A stretch of 7,128 nucleotides of DNA from Gemmatimonadales bacterium (GTDB lineage Bacteria > Gemmatimonadota > Gemmatimonadetes > Gemmatimonadales > GWC2-71-9), in NCBI GenBank assembly GCA_030597435.1, contig JAUVRV010000132.1, positions 1-7,128 of the forward strand, in the 5' to 3' direction. Position numbers and translations under genes: made by a program. Below are positions 1-6,231 of this stretch, one piece after another; positions within the stretch are counted from its first letter, which is position 1, and each line of letters begins with the position of its first letter. The notes beneath the pieces were generated by a model. That model was not told the origin of the DNA. It saw nothing but the letters and a program-made list of their open reading frames with translations, and ran no database searches.

Positions 1-600
1 CACGCCTTGGTGGATCTCTTCGTTACCAACGCTGTCAGCGTGCTGTGTCGACCACACTACCGCCCGGACCGCAACCGGTCGCCGGTCCACGTACTCGACA
101 GCGACTTGGCTCTTGCCGTCTGGTCTGAGCCACGTCAGTTCGTTCGACTTGCGGACGGTGGCCAGACGATGCGTCAGGCCATGAGCCAGCATGATCGCAG
201 TTGGCATCAACTCCGGTGTCTCGTCTGTCGCGTAGCCGAACATCATTCCTTGATCGCCTGCTCCACCCGTATCCACACCCATCGCGATGTCGCTCGATTG
301 TGCGTCCAACGAGGTCAGCACCGCACAGGTGTTGGCATCAAATCCGTAGGCGCCGTCGTCGTAGCCGATCCGCGCGATTGTGCTACGTACGACACGCGGC
401 ACGTCGCAATAGTAGTCCGTGGTGATCTCGCCGGCCAACACCACCATTCCCGTGGTTACCAAGGTTTCACAGGCGACCCGAGCCATGGGGTCATGGGCCA
501 GAATCGAGTCCAGAATACCGTCGGAGATCTGGTCCGCAATCTTGTCCGGATGACCTTCTGTGACTGACTCGGAGGAAAACAGATGTCTCGCTGCGCTCAT
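1..600 (-). CDS. metK: S-adenosylmethionine synthetase, N-terminal 200 codons (3' end outside window)
   Basis: MetK makes S-adenosylmethionine from methionine and ATP in the cytosol. The reading frame is open from the ATG at 600 to the window edge. It covers about half of the usual ~385-400 residues, so the truncation is an edge effect. Seen directly: the N-terminal SESVTEGHPDKIADQ motif (residues 10-24, catalytic-type His17), GEIT at 57-60, GFDANTC at 86-92, the ATP-binding signature GAGDQGMMFGY at 113-123, and WLRPDGKSQV at 158-167. The stretch before GAGDQG (GVDTG) is shorter than in E. coli MetK as I recall it, so the active-site gating loop is compact. The start fits the family, which begins a few residues before HLF. 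The Shine-Dalgarno is weak (GGAA about 8 nt upstream). The gene follows Enzyme I after 47 nt and could be in the same transcript or have its own promoter. Confidence 0.97.
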   Translation of the reverse strand, partial: MSAARHLFSSESVTEGHPDKIADQISDGILDSILAHDPMARVACETLVTTGMVVLAGEITTDYYCDVPRVVRSTIARIGYDDGAYGFDANTCAVLTSLDAQSSDIAMGVDTGGAGDQGMMFGYATDETPELMPTAIMLAHGLTHRLATVRKSNELTWLRPDGKSQVAVEYVDRRPVAVRAVVWSTQHADSVGNEEIHQGV

Positions 601-647
601 ATTTGGGATTCCACAGTTTTGGTTTAAGCTTTTTAAGTTAGCAACAT
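601..647 (-). other. AT-rich spacer between Enzyme I and metK
   Basis: This is the longest gap between genes in the window and is visibly richer in A and T than its surroundings. It contains a small palindromic core around AAGCTT (627-632) and several A-tracts on the coding strand. There is no GC-rich stem followed by a T-run, so I see no intrinsic terminator. No pair of -35 and -10 hexamers with good match and spacing was found. A TATAAA lies just upstream, over the Enzyme I stop codon, but has no partner at 17 bp. It probably serves as the metK leader; an internal promoter is possible but unproven. Confidence 0.5.
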
Positions 648-2429
648 TTATACCACGGGCAACCGACCAGCCTCGAGCAGATCGAGATCGACGTACTGCC
701 CCATGTGCTCTTCCAGAATGGCGGTTACCTCGCTGGTGGTAGCTGCCTCGGTTGCCTGTGTGGCGGCCTCTCGTGCCGCAGAGATGTCGATCTGTCGCAC
801 GATCCATCTGATCAGCGGTAGTGCACCAGGCGACGCACTCAACACCCGATAGCCCAGGCCTAGCAGTAACAGGGTGGATAGCGGCTCAGATGCAATCGCG
901 GCGCACAGCCTCACGCCGAGGCCACGACAGACACCGCAGTCGACAATGCGCTTGAGCAAACGTACCACAGCCGGATGCAACGGTGTAAAGCGGTCAGCCA
1001 GCCGTGCGTTGCCGCGATCGACCGCCAGGGTGTACTGTGTCAGGTCGTTGGTACCGACACTGATGAAACTGCTGTGCTTGGCCAGCTCGTCCACCATCAT
1101 GGCCGCGGCAGGTGTCTCGACCATTATCCCGACGGGCAGGTCGGCACCAATCGGCACTCCTATCGCGTTGAGCTCGGCAATCGACTCCTCCAGGATCTCT
1201 CTGGTACGGAGCACCTCTTCCACCTGAGTAATCAGCGGTAGCATGAGGCGGATGTCGGCAGATGCTCGGGCCCGTAACATCGCCCGGACCTGCGTGCGCA
1301 TGATGTCCGGTTGATCCAGACTGACTCTGATTGCGCGCCAGCCCAGGAACGGGTTGCTCTGTGGCGGCGCCCGAAACGCTGCGGGAAACTTGTCGCCGCC
1401 CAAATCGAAACTGCGGATCACAACCGGATATCCGGAGAAGCTCTTGCCAACCCGCATGAAGAACTCAGCCTGTTCGTCCTCACCCGGAAGATCGGTCCTT
1501 CCTACGACGAGAAACTTAGTCCGCAACAGCCCTACGCCCTCGGCACCATGATCCGCGGCCGCCGTCACCTCCTCCGGAAGATCGATGTTGCCGCGCAGTA
1601 TGACCTCACTGCCGTCACGCGTTACCGAGGGCAGGCCGACTACAGTCTCGAGTTCCTGGTCCAGTTCCAGCCTCAAGCCCTCGCGTACATAGGCCTCCTG
1701 GATCTCCTCGTCGGTCGGGTCAATCAGGATCATCCCACGCGTACCATCGAGGATTACCGTGGTGCCCGATTTGACACGGTCGATGCCACCTACCAAGCCC
1801 ATGACGCAAGGCATACCCAAGCTGCGTGCGAGTATCGCGGCGTGAGCCGAACGCGTCCCGTGCTCACTAGCCAAACCGGTAACGAGTGCCTGCTCCAGCT
1901 GCACGGTCAATCCGGGAGTCAGCTCTCTTGTCAGGACTATTGCAGGTCTGTCGCCAGCCTCATGCAGGACATCGCCTAGCGACTCACCCAGCAGCGCCTG
2001 CAACACGCGTGTCTGGATACCAGCGAGATCAGCAGTGCGTTGCTGCAACGTTGCGCTCGACGACTGCGCCCAGAGTTCTTTGAGTTCCAACACCGCGAAC
2101 TCGAAGGCACGTTCTGCCGTCAATTGGTTCTCGCGTACCAAACGCCGAACGTCACCGAGTAGTTGTTCGTCTTCCAGCATGGCGATCTGGGCACTGAAGA
2201 TCTTTGCTTCCTCCACACCGGCGCGCTTGCGAGTCCGCTCCCTCAATGCTTCCAGTTCGGTGCGCACGTCCGACACGGCCTCGTGCAGCCGTTCCACCTC
2301 GGCTTCCGCTTCGTCTCGCGCGATCGTTCGATGGGCTATCTCGGGCAACTCGGTGTGAAGAACGTACACCGGCCCGGTCGCAACCCCGGGCGAGACACCG
2401 ACCCCTGTGATTAAACGGTCTTCCATCAT
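648..2429 (-). CDS. ptsI: PTS Enzyme I (phosphoenolpyruvate-protein phosphotransferase)
   Basis: A 593-residue cytosolic enzyme that transfers phosphate from PEP to HPr. Domain order is complete: N-terminal swivelling and HPr-binding part (1-235), with the phospho-His motif RSAHAAILAR at 193-202 (His196), then the PEP-binding TIM-barrel domain. That domain carries GVGLLRT (298-304, Arg303), IRSFDLGGDK (338-347, Arg339), GIMVETPAAA (434-443, Glu438), FISVGTNDLTQYTLAVDR (455-472, Asn461, Asp462, Arg472) and Cys509. These match the metal-binding and substrate residues of E. coli EI. Odd points: Lys305 where the family has Glu (RTEFL), CAA at 509-511 where CGE is usual, and Gly137 in place of Asp in the helical RAADxxD motif. 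The start is the first of two adjacent ATGs (2429, 4-nt overlap with HPr); the second, at 2426, has better Shine-Dalgarno spacing (7 nt against 4). Confidence 0.96.
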   Translation of the reverse strand: MMEDRLITGVGVSPGVATGPVYVLHTELPEIAHRTIARDEAEAEVERLHEAVSDVRTELEALRERTRKRAGVEEAKIFSAQIAMLEDEQLLGDVRRLVRENQLTAERAFEFAVLELKELWAQSSSATLQQRTADLAGIQTRVLQALLGESLGDVLHEAGDRPAIVLTRELTPGLTVQLEQALVTGLASEHGTRSAHAAILARSLGMPCVMGLVGGIDRVKSGTTVILDGTRGMILIDPTDEEIQEAYVREGLRLELDQELETVVGLPSVTRDGSEVILRGNIDLPEEVTAAADHGAEGVGLLRTKFLVVGRTDLPGEDEQAEFFMRVGKSFSGYPVVIRSFDLGGDKFPAAFRAPPQSNPFLGWRAIRVSLDQPDIMRTQVRAMLRARASADIRLMLPLITQVEEVLRTREILEESIAELNAIGVPIGADLPVGIMVETPAAAMMVDELAKHSSFISVGTNDLTQYTLAVDRGNARLADRFTPLHPAVVRLLKRIVDCGVCRGLGVRLCAAIASEPLSTLLLLGLGYRVLSASPGALPLIRWIVRQIDISAAREAATQATEAATTSEVTAILEEHMGQYVDLDLLEAGRLPVV

Positions 2430-2698
2430 ATGTCTCCGAAGTCTCGTGTCGCCACGTCGGCGAGCGCTTCGAGCGCGGCCGCGGCATCGGTTCCCGTGGC
2501 ACGCAGCACCAATTCGCAGCCACATTCAGCAGCCAGAGTCATGACACCCAGGATGGACTTGCCATTAACCTCCATCGAATCCTTGGATACGGTTATCTCA
2601 GCCTCGAACTTGGACGCAGTCTTCACGAATTCGGCTGCCGGGCGGGCATGCAGTCCCAAACGGTTCGCAACGGTCACCGTCCGCTCTACCAAACTCAC
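2426..2698 (-). CDS. ptsH: HPr phosphocarrier protein
   Basis: A 90-residue phosphocarrier, the normal HPr length. It accepts phosphate from Enzyme I on His17 in the motif GLHARPA (15-21) and hands it to EIIA. The regulatory serine is Ser48 in GKSILGVMTLAA (46-57), the HprK/P target. The 31-residue spacing between His17 and Ser48 is that of His15/Ser46 in Bacillus HPr. Having both sites beside an hprK gene supports dual regulation of this HPr. The start is a GTG at 2698 that overlaps the EIID stop codon (GTGA) and has GGGG 5 nt upstream. The open frame continues further 5', but that stretch only overlaps EIID out of frame and does not look like HPr. The end overlaps the Enzyme I start by 4 nt. 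Confidence 0.96.
   Translation of the reverse strand: MSLVERTVTVANRLGLHARPAAEFVKTASKFEAEITVSKDSMEVNGKSILGVMTLAAECGCELVLRATGTDAAAALEALADVATRDFGDI
2434..2437 (-). promoter_or_regulatory. Shine-Dalgarno of Enzyme I
   Basis: GGAG on the coding strand, inside the last codons of HPr. It is 4 nt before the ATG at 2429 and 7 nt before the ATG at 2426, so it leaves the choice between the two adjacent starts open. It excludes the longer upstream reading frame as the true start. Confidence 0.6.
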
Positions 2699-3429
2699 AA
2701 CAACCCCAGGATGAGTGCGAGTGCCACTGCGGCCAGCCCGAAACGGTTGCCCCCGAGGGTGGGCCACAGCCACCGAGAGAAGATGAATCCAACACCCATG
2801 ATGAGGCCGGCCGCTATCAGCTCGTGGCCGTCCAAGTGTCGCACCAGCCACGCCGCCACGATCGGCAACGCAAACCCCACAGCTAGAGCCGCAAGTGGCC
2901 CAGAGACCCTGAGTCCCTGCTTGATTGCCGGCGCACCAAGCCGTTGAGCAACCCGCAATCCGCTACTCCAGCCTGCTGGCAATCCCCAGAGTCGCAGAGC
3001 GAAGTGGACCATGTTGTACAGGATCAAGAAGCTCAGCACGGCTGCCGCCGGTGACACCCAAACAGCAAGCACTAGCGCTACAGCCGAACAGAACGGCAGC
3101 AGGCCCGCCCAGATCAGCTTGTCTCCCACCGACCCCAGCGGTCCCGCCAATGCCGTACGCAAGCGTAGCATCTTCTCGGTCGGAATCGCATCGTGCTCGG
3201 TTCGTGCGAGCGCGCCCACTGCCAACCCCATCAGATATGGGTGTCCATTGAAGTGTTGGGTGGCCCGACTCAATGCGGCTCTGTAACGCTCACCTTCTCT
3301 ACCGCCGGGGAGATCGCGCAGCAGCGGCTCGCTCGAAAACGCCAAGCCCACACCGACCAAACGCTCGTAGTTCCACGACGCCTGCAGCAACAGCGTGCGA
3401 AGCCACGACTCGATCATGCCCCGTTTCAT
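2695..3429 (-). CDS. PTS mannose-class EIID membrane component
   Basis: A 244-residue subunit that pairs with EIIC to form the membrane channel of a mannose/fructose/sorbose-class PTS. Family marks: the N-terminal ASWNYERLVGVGLAF segment (17-31), FNGHPYLMGLAVGA (60-73) and GPLGSVGDKLIWAGLLP (96-112). Hydrophobic stretches follow at about 106-145, 178-196, 203-217 and 229-244. It is about 40 residues shorter than E. coli ManZ. The start is an ATG at 3429 overlapping the EIIC stop (ATGA); an in-frame ATG at 3417 also fits family N-termini. The open frame reaches back to 3669, but that part is Arg/Gly-rich, lies over EIIC, and is not coding in my view. The family assignment is firm; the transported sugar is not known. 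Confidence 0.94.
   Translation of the reverse strand: MKRGMIESWLRTLLLQASWNYERLVGVGLAFSSEPLLRDLPGGREGERYRAALSRATQHFNGHPYLMGLAVGALARTEHDAIPTEKMLRLRTALAGPLGSVGDKLIWAGLLPFCSAVALVLAVWVSPAAAVLSFLILYNMVHFALRLWGLPAGWSSGLRVAQRLGAPAIKQGLRVSGPLAALAVGFALPIVAAWLVRHLDGHELIAAGLIMGVGFIFSRWLWPTLGGNRFGLAAVALALILGLL
2705..2708 (-). promoter_or_regulatory. Shine-Dalgarno of HPr
   Basis: GGGG on the coding strand within the last codons of EIID, 5 nt before the GTG at 2698. Together with the overlap with the EIID stop codon and the fit to normal HPr length, it favours this non-ATG start. Confidence 0.5.
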
Positions 3430-4094
3430 CCAAACACTACCCCGGCCAACCCTCCGGCCAACCCTAATACGAACCATGGTAGCGCCGTCTTTCTTCCGGC
3501 GAAGCGTCCCACACCCGCGATTGCCGCCGCAAGCGCAGCTCCGACCGTAGCGACACTGAGGTACACCACGGATTGAAGCGTTAGCGGTACCCAGCGCACC
3601 ACCAGCGACGCGAACAGCAATCCGAGGCTGGTTACGACCAGTGAACGGAACAGGTCGCGACCCAGACACCTCATTTGCAGTCCCGTTATCGCGCGAGCTT
3701 CACCTGCATCGAGCGCCTCGCGATGGCGTCCAACGTCCGTCGCGTTCTCGATACGTACGAGATGGATCGCTTTCCCACCCACGTACGCCACGACCAAGCC
3801 GACAGCCACACCGAATCCGGAGCCAAAAACCCCCGGCGCGCCGGCAGCCACGGCTGCAGCCGGTACGGCACTGAGTCCGTAATCGGGATACCGCGAAGCA
3901 CCCACCGGCAACACCTCCAAAGCGAAGAGTTCGAGCACTATTCCCACCGTGGCACCCGTAACCGGATCACCCAAGATGAAACCGGTCACCGTACCCGCGA
4001 CCAGAGGTCGCGCAATCATCGTCTGCACCACACTCGCGAGATCGAGTCCGACCAGCACGCCCCACAGCAGGAGCCAGCCAAGGTTCTCAATCAT
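3426..4094 (-). CDS. PTS mannose-class EIIC membrane component
   Basis: A 222-residue hydrophobic protein, the sugar-translocating partner of EIID. Seen: repeated membrane segments (about 5-25, 31-58, 74-108, 148-168, 173-195, 204-222). The mannose-class EIIC pattern is present: ARPLVAGTVTGFILGD (28-43), GIVLELFALEVLPVGASRYPD (51-71, with the family's ELxxL and PVGA features) and a small-residue-rich segment after it. It is shorter than E. coli ManY (about 266 residues). The charged loop at about 112-147 lies between membrane segments. The start is an ATG at 4094 overlapping the EIIB stop by 4 nt, with a good GGAG at 4100-4103. Substrate cannot be read from the sequence. Confidence 0.93.
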   Translation of the reverse strand: MIENLGWLLLWGVLVGLDLASVVQTMIARPLVAGTVTGFILGDPVTGATVGIVLELFALEVLPVGASRYPDYGLSAVPAAAVAAGAPGVFGSGFGVAVGLVVAYVGGKAIHLVRIENATDVGRHREALDAGEARAITGLQMRCLGRDLFRSLVVTSLGLLFASLVVRWVPLTLQSVVYLSVATVGAALAAAIAGVGRFAGRKTALPWFVLGLAGGLAGVVFG

Positions 4095-4564
4095 GCAAAC
4101 TCCGCCAACAGGACTGGTTTGGTTGTCGGCAGGTCCCGAGCAGTCACTTCGATACCACGTTCAACGAGAGATTTCAGGGCTGCCGCCTCTTCGTCCGTGA
4201 GGAACACATAGGCCAGCCGCTTGGAACGACCATTGCTCTCATGAATACCGCCAATGTTGACTCGTTTCACGACGTCGCTGGCATCACATACCCGGACGAG
4301 CGTGTCCACATCTCCCACCAGCACCATGGTTCGCTGCTTCGAATTAGCGACACGATCGAGTGCGCCGGCGCAGTCCTCCACGGATGAGAACTCGACCTCC
4401 ACCTCAGGTGGAACACCCATGGCGTAGAGTTCCCGCTCCCAATCGTTGGCAGCAACATCATCATCGATCAGCAGAATGCGATCGGCAGCCACGGCATTGC
4501 CCCAGCCTACCACGACCTGACCGTGTATCAGGCGATCATCCAGTCGCACCAGCTTCAGACTCAT
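4091..4564 (-). CDS. PTS mannose-class EIIB component
   Basis: A 157-residue cytosolic phosphotransfer domain. It takes phosphate from EIIA on a histidine (unlike the cysteine of glucose- or fructose-type EIIB) and gives it to the sugar at EIIC/EIID. The active-site block is RLDDRLIHGQVVVGWG at residues 7-22, with His14 as phosphorylation site. Further family marks are VNIGGIHE (102-109) and the C-terminal GIEVTARDLP (137-146). Length matches stand-alone mannose-class EIIB proteins. EIIA and EIIB are separate genes, unlike E. coli ManX where they are fused. The start is an ATG at 4564 overlapping the EIIA stop (ATGA); the Shine-Dalgarno is weak, so translational coupling is likely. Confidence 0.95.
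   Translation of the reverse strand: MSLKLVRLDDRLIHGQVVVGWGNAVAADRILLIDDDVAANDWERELYAMGVPPEVEVEFSSVEDCAGALDRVANSKQRTMVLVGDVDTLVRVCDASDVVKRVNIGGIHESNGRSKRLAYVFLTDEEAAALKSLVERGIEVTARDLPTTKPVLLAEFA
4100..4103 (-). promoter_or_regulatory. Shine-Dalgarno of EIIC
   Basis: GGAG on the coding strand, 5 nt before the EIIC ATG and inside the EIIB coding end. It is one of the few clear ribosome binding sites in this chain and suggests EIIC can be initiated independently as well as by coupling. Confidence 0.6.
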
Positions 4565-4941
4565 GACCCGAACGTCTCGATCGACTTGATCGCCGCCGAT
4601 TTGGCCCGATCCGCCGCTGCGACGGGCGTCACGTTGCGGTGGTACACGAAGTCAACCAGCATCGGCAAGTTCACTCCGGTCACGATCACAACGTCATCGC
4701 GGTCACGGAACTCTCTCAGAACCGCCTGAAAGCAACTTCCACCCGCCATGTCCGTGAACACCAAGGCCGCAGCATCCCCTACCACGGCAGCGACCCTCAC
4801 ACACAGATCGTCCCTACTGCAGTCCCGATTCGAGACTGCAACGAGTGCGTCATCCTCGCCCGTGATTGCGTGTACCGCCTGTACGAGCGCATCAGAGAGA
4901 GCCGCATGTGTCACGATCACACCGCGGAGTGACTCATTCAT
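4561..4941 (-). CDS. PTS mannose-class EIIA component
   Basis: A 126-residue cytosolic protein that receives phosphate from HPr and passes it to EIIB. The active-site His12 sits in GVIVTHAALSDAL (7-19). Asp64 in FTDMAGGSC (62-70) matches the conserved aspartate of the family's DxxGG motif, and VIVTGVNLPML (85-95) is a typical C-terminal family block. Where many homologues have GGTPSN, this one has GGSCFQ. It is a single-domain protein of the usual stand-alone length. The start is an ATG at 4941 inside the end of hprK (8-nt overlap, ATGAATGA). Its position directly after hprK ties it to HPr control; no substrate can be inferred. Confidence 0.94.
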   Translation of the reverse strand: MNESLRGVIVTHAALSDALVQAVHAITGEDDALVAVSNRDCSRDDLCVRVAAVVGDAAALVFTDMAGGSCFQAVLREFRDRDDVVIVTGVNLPMLVDFVYHRNVTPVAAADRAKSAAIKSIETFGS

Positions 4942-5899
4942 AGTCTTCGGCCAGATACTCCCGCAGTTCCTTTTGCTCCGCCATCTTCTTCAGCAGCCGT
5001 TGGTTGAAGGCCTGGGCGGGGTCGGCACCGGAATAGCGTAGCAAGTGATTCATGGCCACGACTTCGGAGACCACCGTGATGTTCTTACCCGGATTCAGCG
5101 GTACTACCACGAGTGGGATCTCTACTCCGAGAATGTCCGTGGTCTTTCCATCCAAGCCGGTACGATCGGCCTCCTGTGCGCTCTCCCATTGCTTCAACTC
5201 GACTACTACTTCGATCCGTTTCTGGTGGCGCACTGCTCTGACGCCAAACAGTGCGGACACGTCGATCAACCCAACCCCCCGGATCTCCATGTAGCGGTGC
5301 GACAACTCCGCCGCACGACCAATCAAGAAATCTGTGGCACGTCTAGTGATGTGCACTATGTCGTCGGCCACCAACCTGTGGCCACGCTCGACCAGGTCGA
5401 GCACACACTCGCTCTTGCCGATGCCGGACTGTCCGACAAAAAGTAGACCCACCCCGAACACATCGGCCAGCGACGCATGCATCGTGGTCTCCGGCGCAAA
5501 CACCTCGGCCAGGTACGGCGTTATTCGACGATAGAACTCCGACGTTTTTAGCTTCGAGCGAATCACCGCTACGTCGTGTTCCTTGGCGACTCTGGTCAAC
5601 TGCCTGGGCACCGCTTGGCCCTTGGTGACGAAAATACAGGGAAGGTCGTGTGACAGGAAATTGCCTAGTGCTGCTTGCCTACCTTTACTGTCGAGCGATC
5701 TCAGATACGCGATCTCGGTCTCGCCGAGTACGTGCAACCGTTCACTCACGAAGCGCGAAGTAAAGCCCGCCAGGGCCAGTCCCGGGCTCGACACCTCCGG
5801 CGTGGGTATCTCGCGGTCGAGACCCGCCTCGCCGGTGAGGCATTCTAACTCCAGTGACCTTTGTTTTCGCTCGAAGAGTTCGCGAACCGTTAGTGGCAT
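4934..5899 (-). CDS. hprK: HPr kinase/phosphorylase
   Basis: A 321-residue bifunctional enzyme, normally a hexamer, that phosphorylates HPr on its regulatory serine with ATP or PPi and removes the phosphate by phosphorolysis. The N-terminal DRTGG-like domain (about 1-130) precedes the catalytic P-loop domain. Visible motifs: His141 before the core, Walker A GQSGIGKS (156-163), ERGHRLVADD (171-180, with Asp179 and Asp180), and the HprK signature YMEIRGVGLIDV (203-214, Glu205). All key catalytic residues are present. In the late conserved loop it has PLNPGKN (267-273), where many relatives have a GRN sequence. The start is an ATG 3 nt after the hpf stop with no clear Shine-Dalgarno, so it is probably coupled to hpf. 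The likely substrate is HPr encoded at 2426-2698. Confidence 0.97.
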   Translation of the reverse strand: MPLTVRELFERKQRSLELECLTGEAGLDREIPTPEVSSPGLALAGFTSRFVSERLHVLGETEIAYLRSLDSKGRQAALGNFLSHDLPCIFVTKGQAVPRQLTRVAKEHDVAVIRSKLKTSEFYRRITPYLAEVFAPETTMHASLADVFGVGLLFVGQSGIGKSECVLDLVERGHRLVADDIVHITRRATDFLIGRAAELSHRYMEIRGVGLIDVSALFGVRAVRHQKRIEVVVELKQWESAQEADRTGLDGKTTDILGVEIPLVVVPLNPGKNITVVSEVVAMNHLLRYSGADPAQAFNQRLLKKMAEQKELREYLAEDYE

Positions 5900-5902
5900 A
5901 GG

Positions 5903-6205
5903 CTATTCAACGGTTGACCGATGGGCCGACTTACGTTCCTCCTTGTCGAGTTGTTTGCGGATCTTGTCGGCGGCACGATCCAGCGCTGACCTGAAGCTGT
6001 CGGCTTCCGCCGTCGCCACCTTCATCTGTCCTCTAGGCAACGAGAGCTTGAATTCCACCACCTTGCCCCCGTGGTCGGCATCAAAGATCACTTCTGCACT
6101 GAGCGGTCGACTGGCAAGCTTGGCTATCTTCTCCACCACTGTCTCCGCCCTCGTTCTCAGTTCATCCGAGATCTCACAGTGCCGCGCCGTCACAACAGTC
6201 CGCAT
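5903..6205 (-). CDS. hpf: Short ribosome hibernation-promoting factor (HPF/YfiA family)
   Basis: A 100-residue protein of the S30AE family, which binds the 30S decoding region and silences ribosomes in starved or stationary cells. Recognisable family features: N-terminal TARHCEISDELRTRAE (6-21), an alpha-beta domain with VIFDADHGGKVVEF (39-52), VATAEADSFRSALDRAADKI (63-82), and a basic C-terminal end QLDKEERKSAHRS (85-97). It lacks the extra C-terminal dimerisation domain of long HPF. The start at 6205 is chosen because homology begins at MRTVVTA; a longer open frame to 6292 would overlap the glycosyltransferase and has an unrelated sequence. An AGAGAG tract lies about 8 nt upstream. It sits 26 nt after the glycosyltransferase stop and 3 nt before hprK, an association also common near rpoN/hprK in other Gram-negative bacteria. 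Confidence 0.93.
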   Translation of the reverse strand: MRTVVTARHCEISDELRTRAETVVEKIAKLASRPLSAEVIFDADHGGKVVEFKLSLPRGQMKVATAEADSFRSALDRAADKIRKQLDKEERKSAHRSTVE

Positions 6206-6231
6206 CGTGTCATCTCTCTTTCTGCCCGTTG

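Noticed and set aside
7..567. A 186-codon plus-strand open frame opposite metK.
   Set aside because: The minus strand here encodes unmistakable MetK motifs; the antisense frame has no recognisable features.
601..650. A rho-independent terminator between Enzyme I and metK.
   Set aside because: The only symmetry is a short AT-rich palindrome around AAGCTT; there is no GC-rich stem and no proper T-run.
601..700. A SAM-II-like riboswitch upstream of metK.
   Set aside because: Only a short stretch resembles the 3' half from memory. No matching 5' stem with the conserved U-rich loop was found, and the needed upstream part lies within Enzyme I coding sequence.
1311..1979. A 222-codon plus-strand open frame opposite Enzyme I.
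   Set aside because: It lies wholly antisense to conserved Enzyme I sequence and shows no domain or composition of a real protein.
2430..2525. An upstream extension of Enzyme I over HPr.
   Set aside because: It is arginine-rich and out of frame with HPr, while normal Enzyme I N-termini begin close to the two ATGs at 2429 and 2426, which follow a GGAG.
3430..3669. An 80-codon N-terminal extension of EIID.
   Set aside because: The extension is Arg/Gly/Cys-rich, lies over conserved EIIC coding sequence in another frame, and EIID-like sequence begins only at 3429 with an ATGA overlap.
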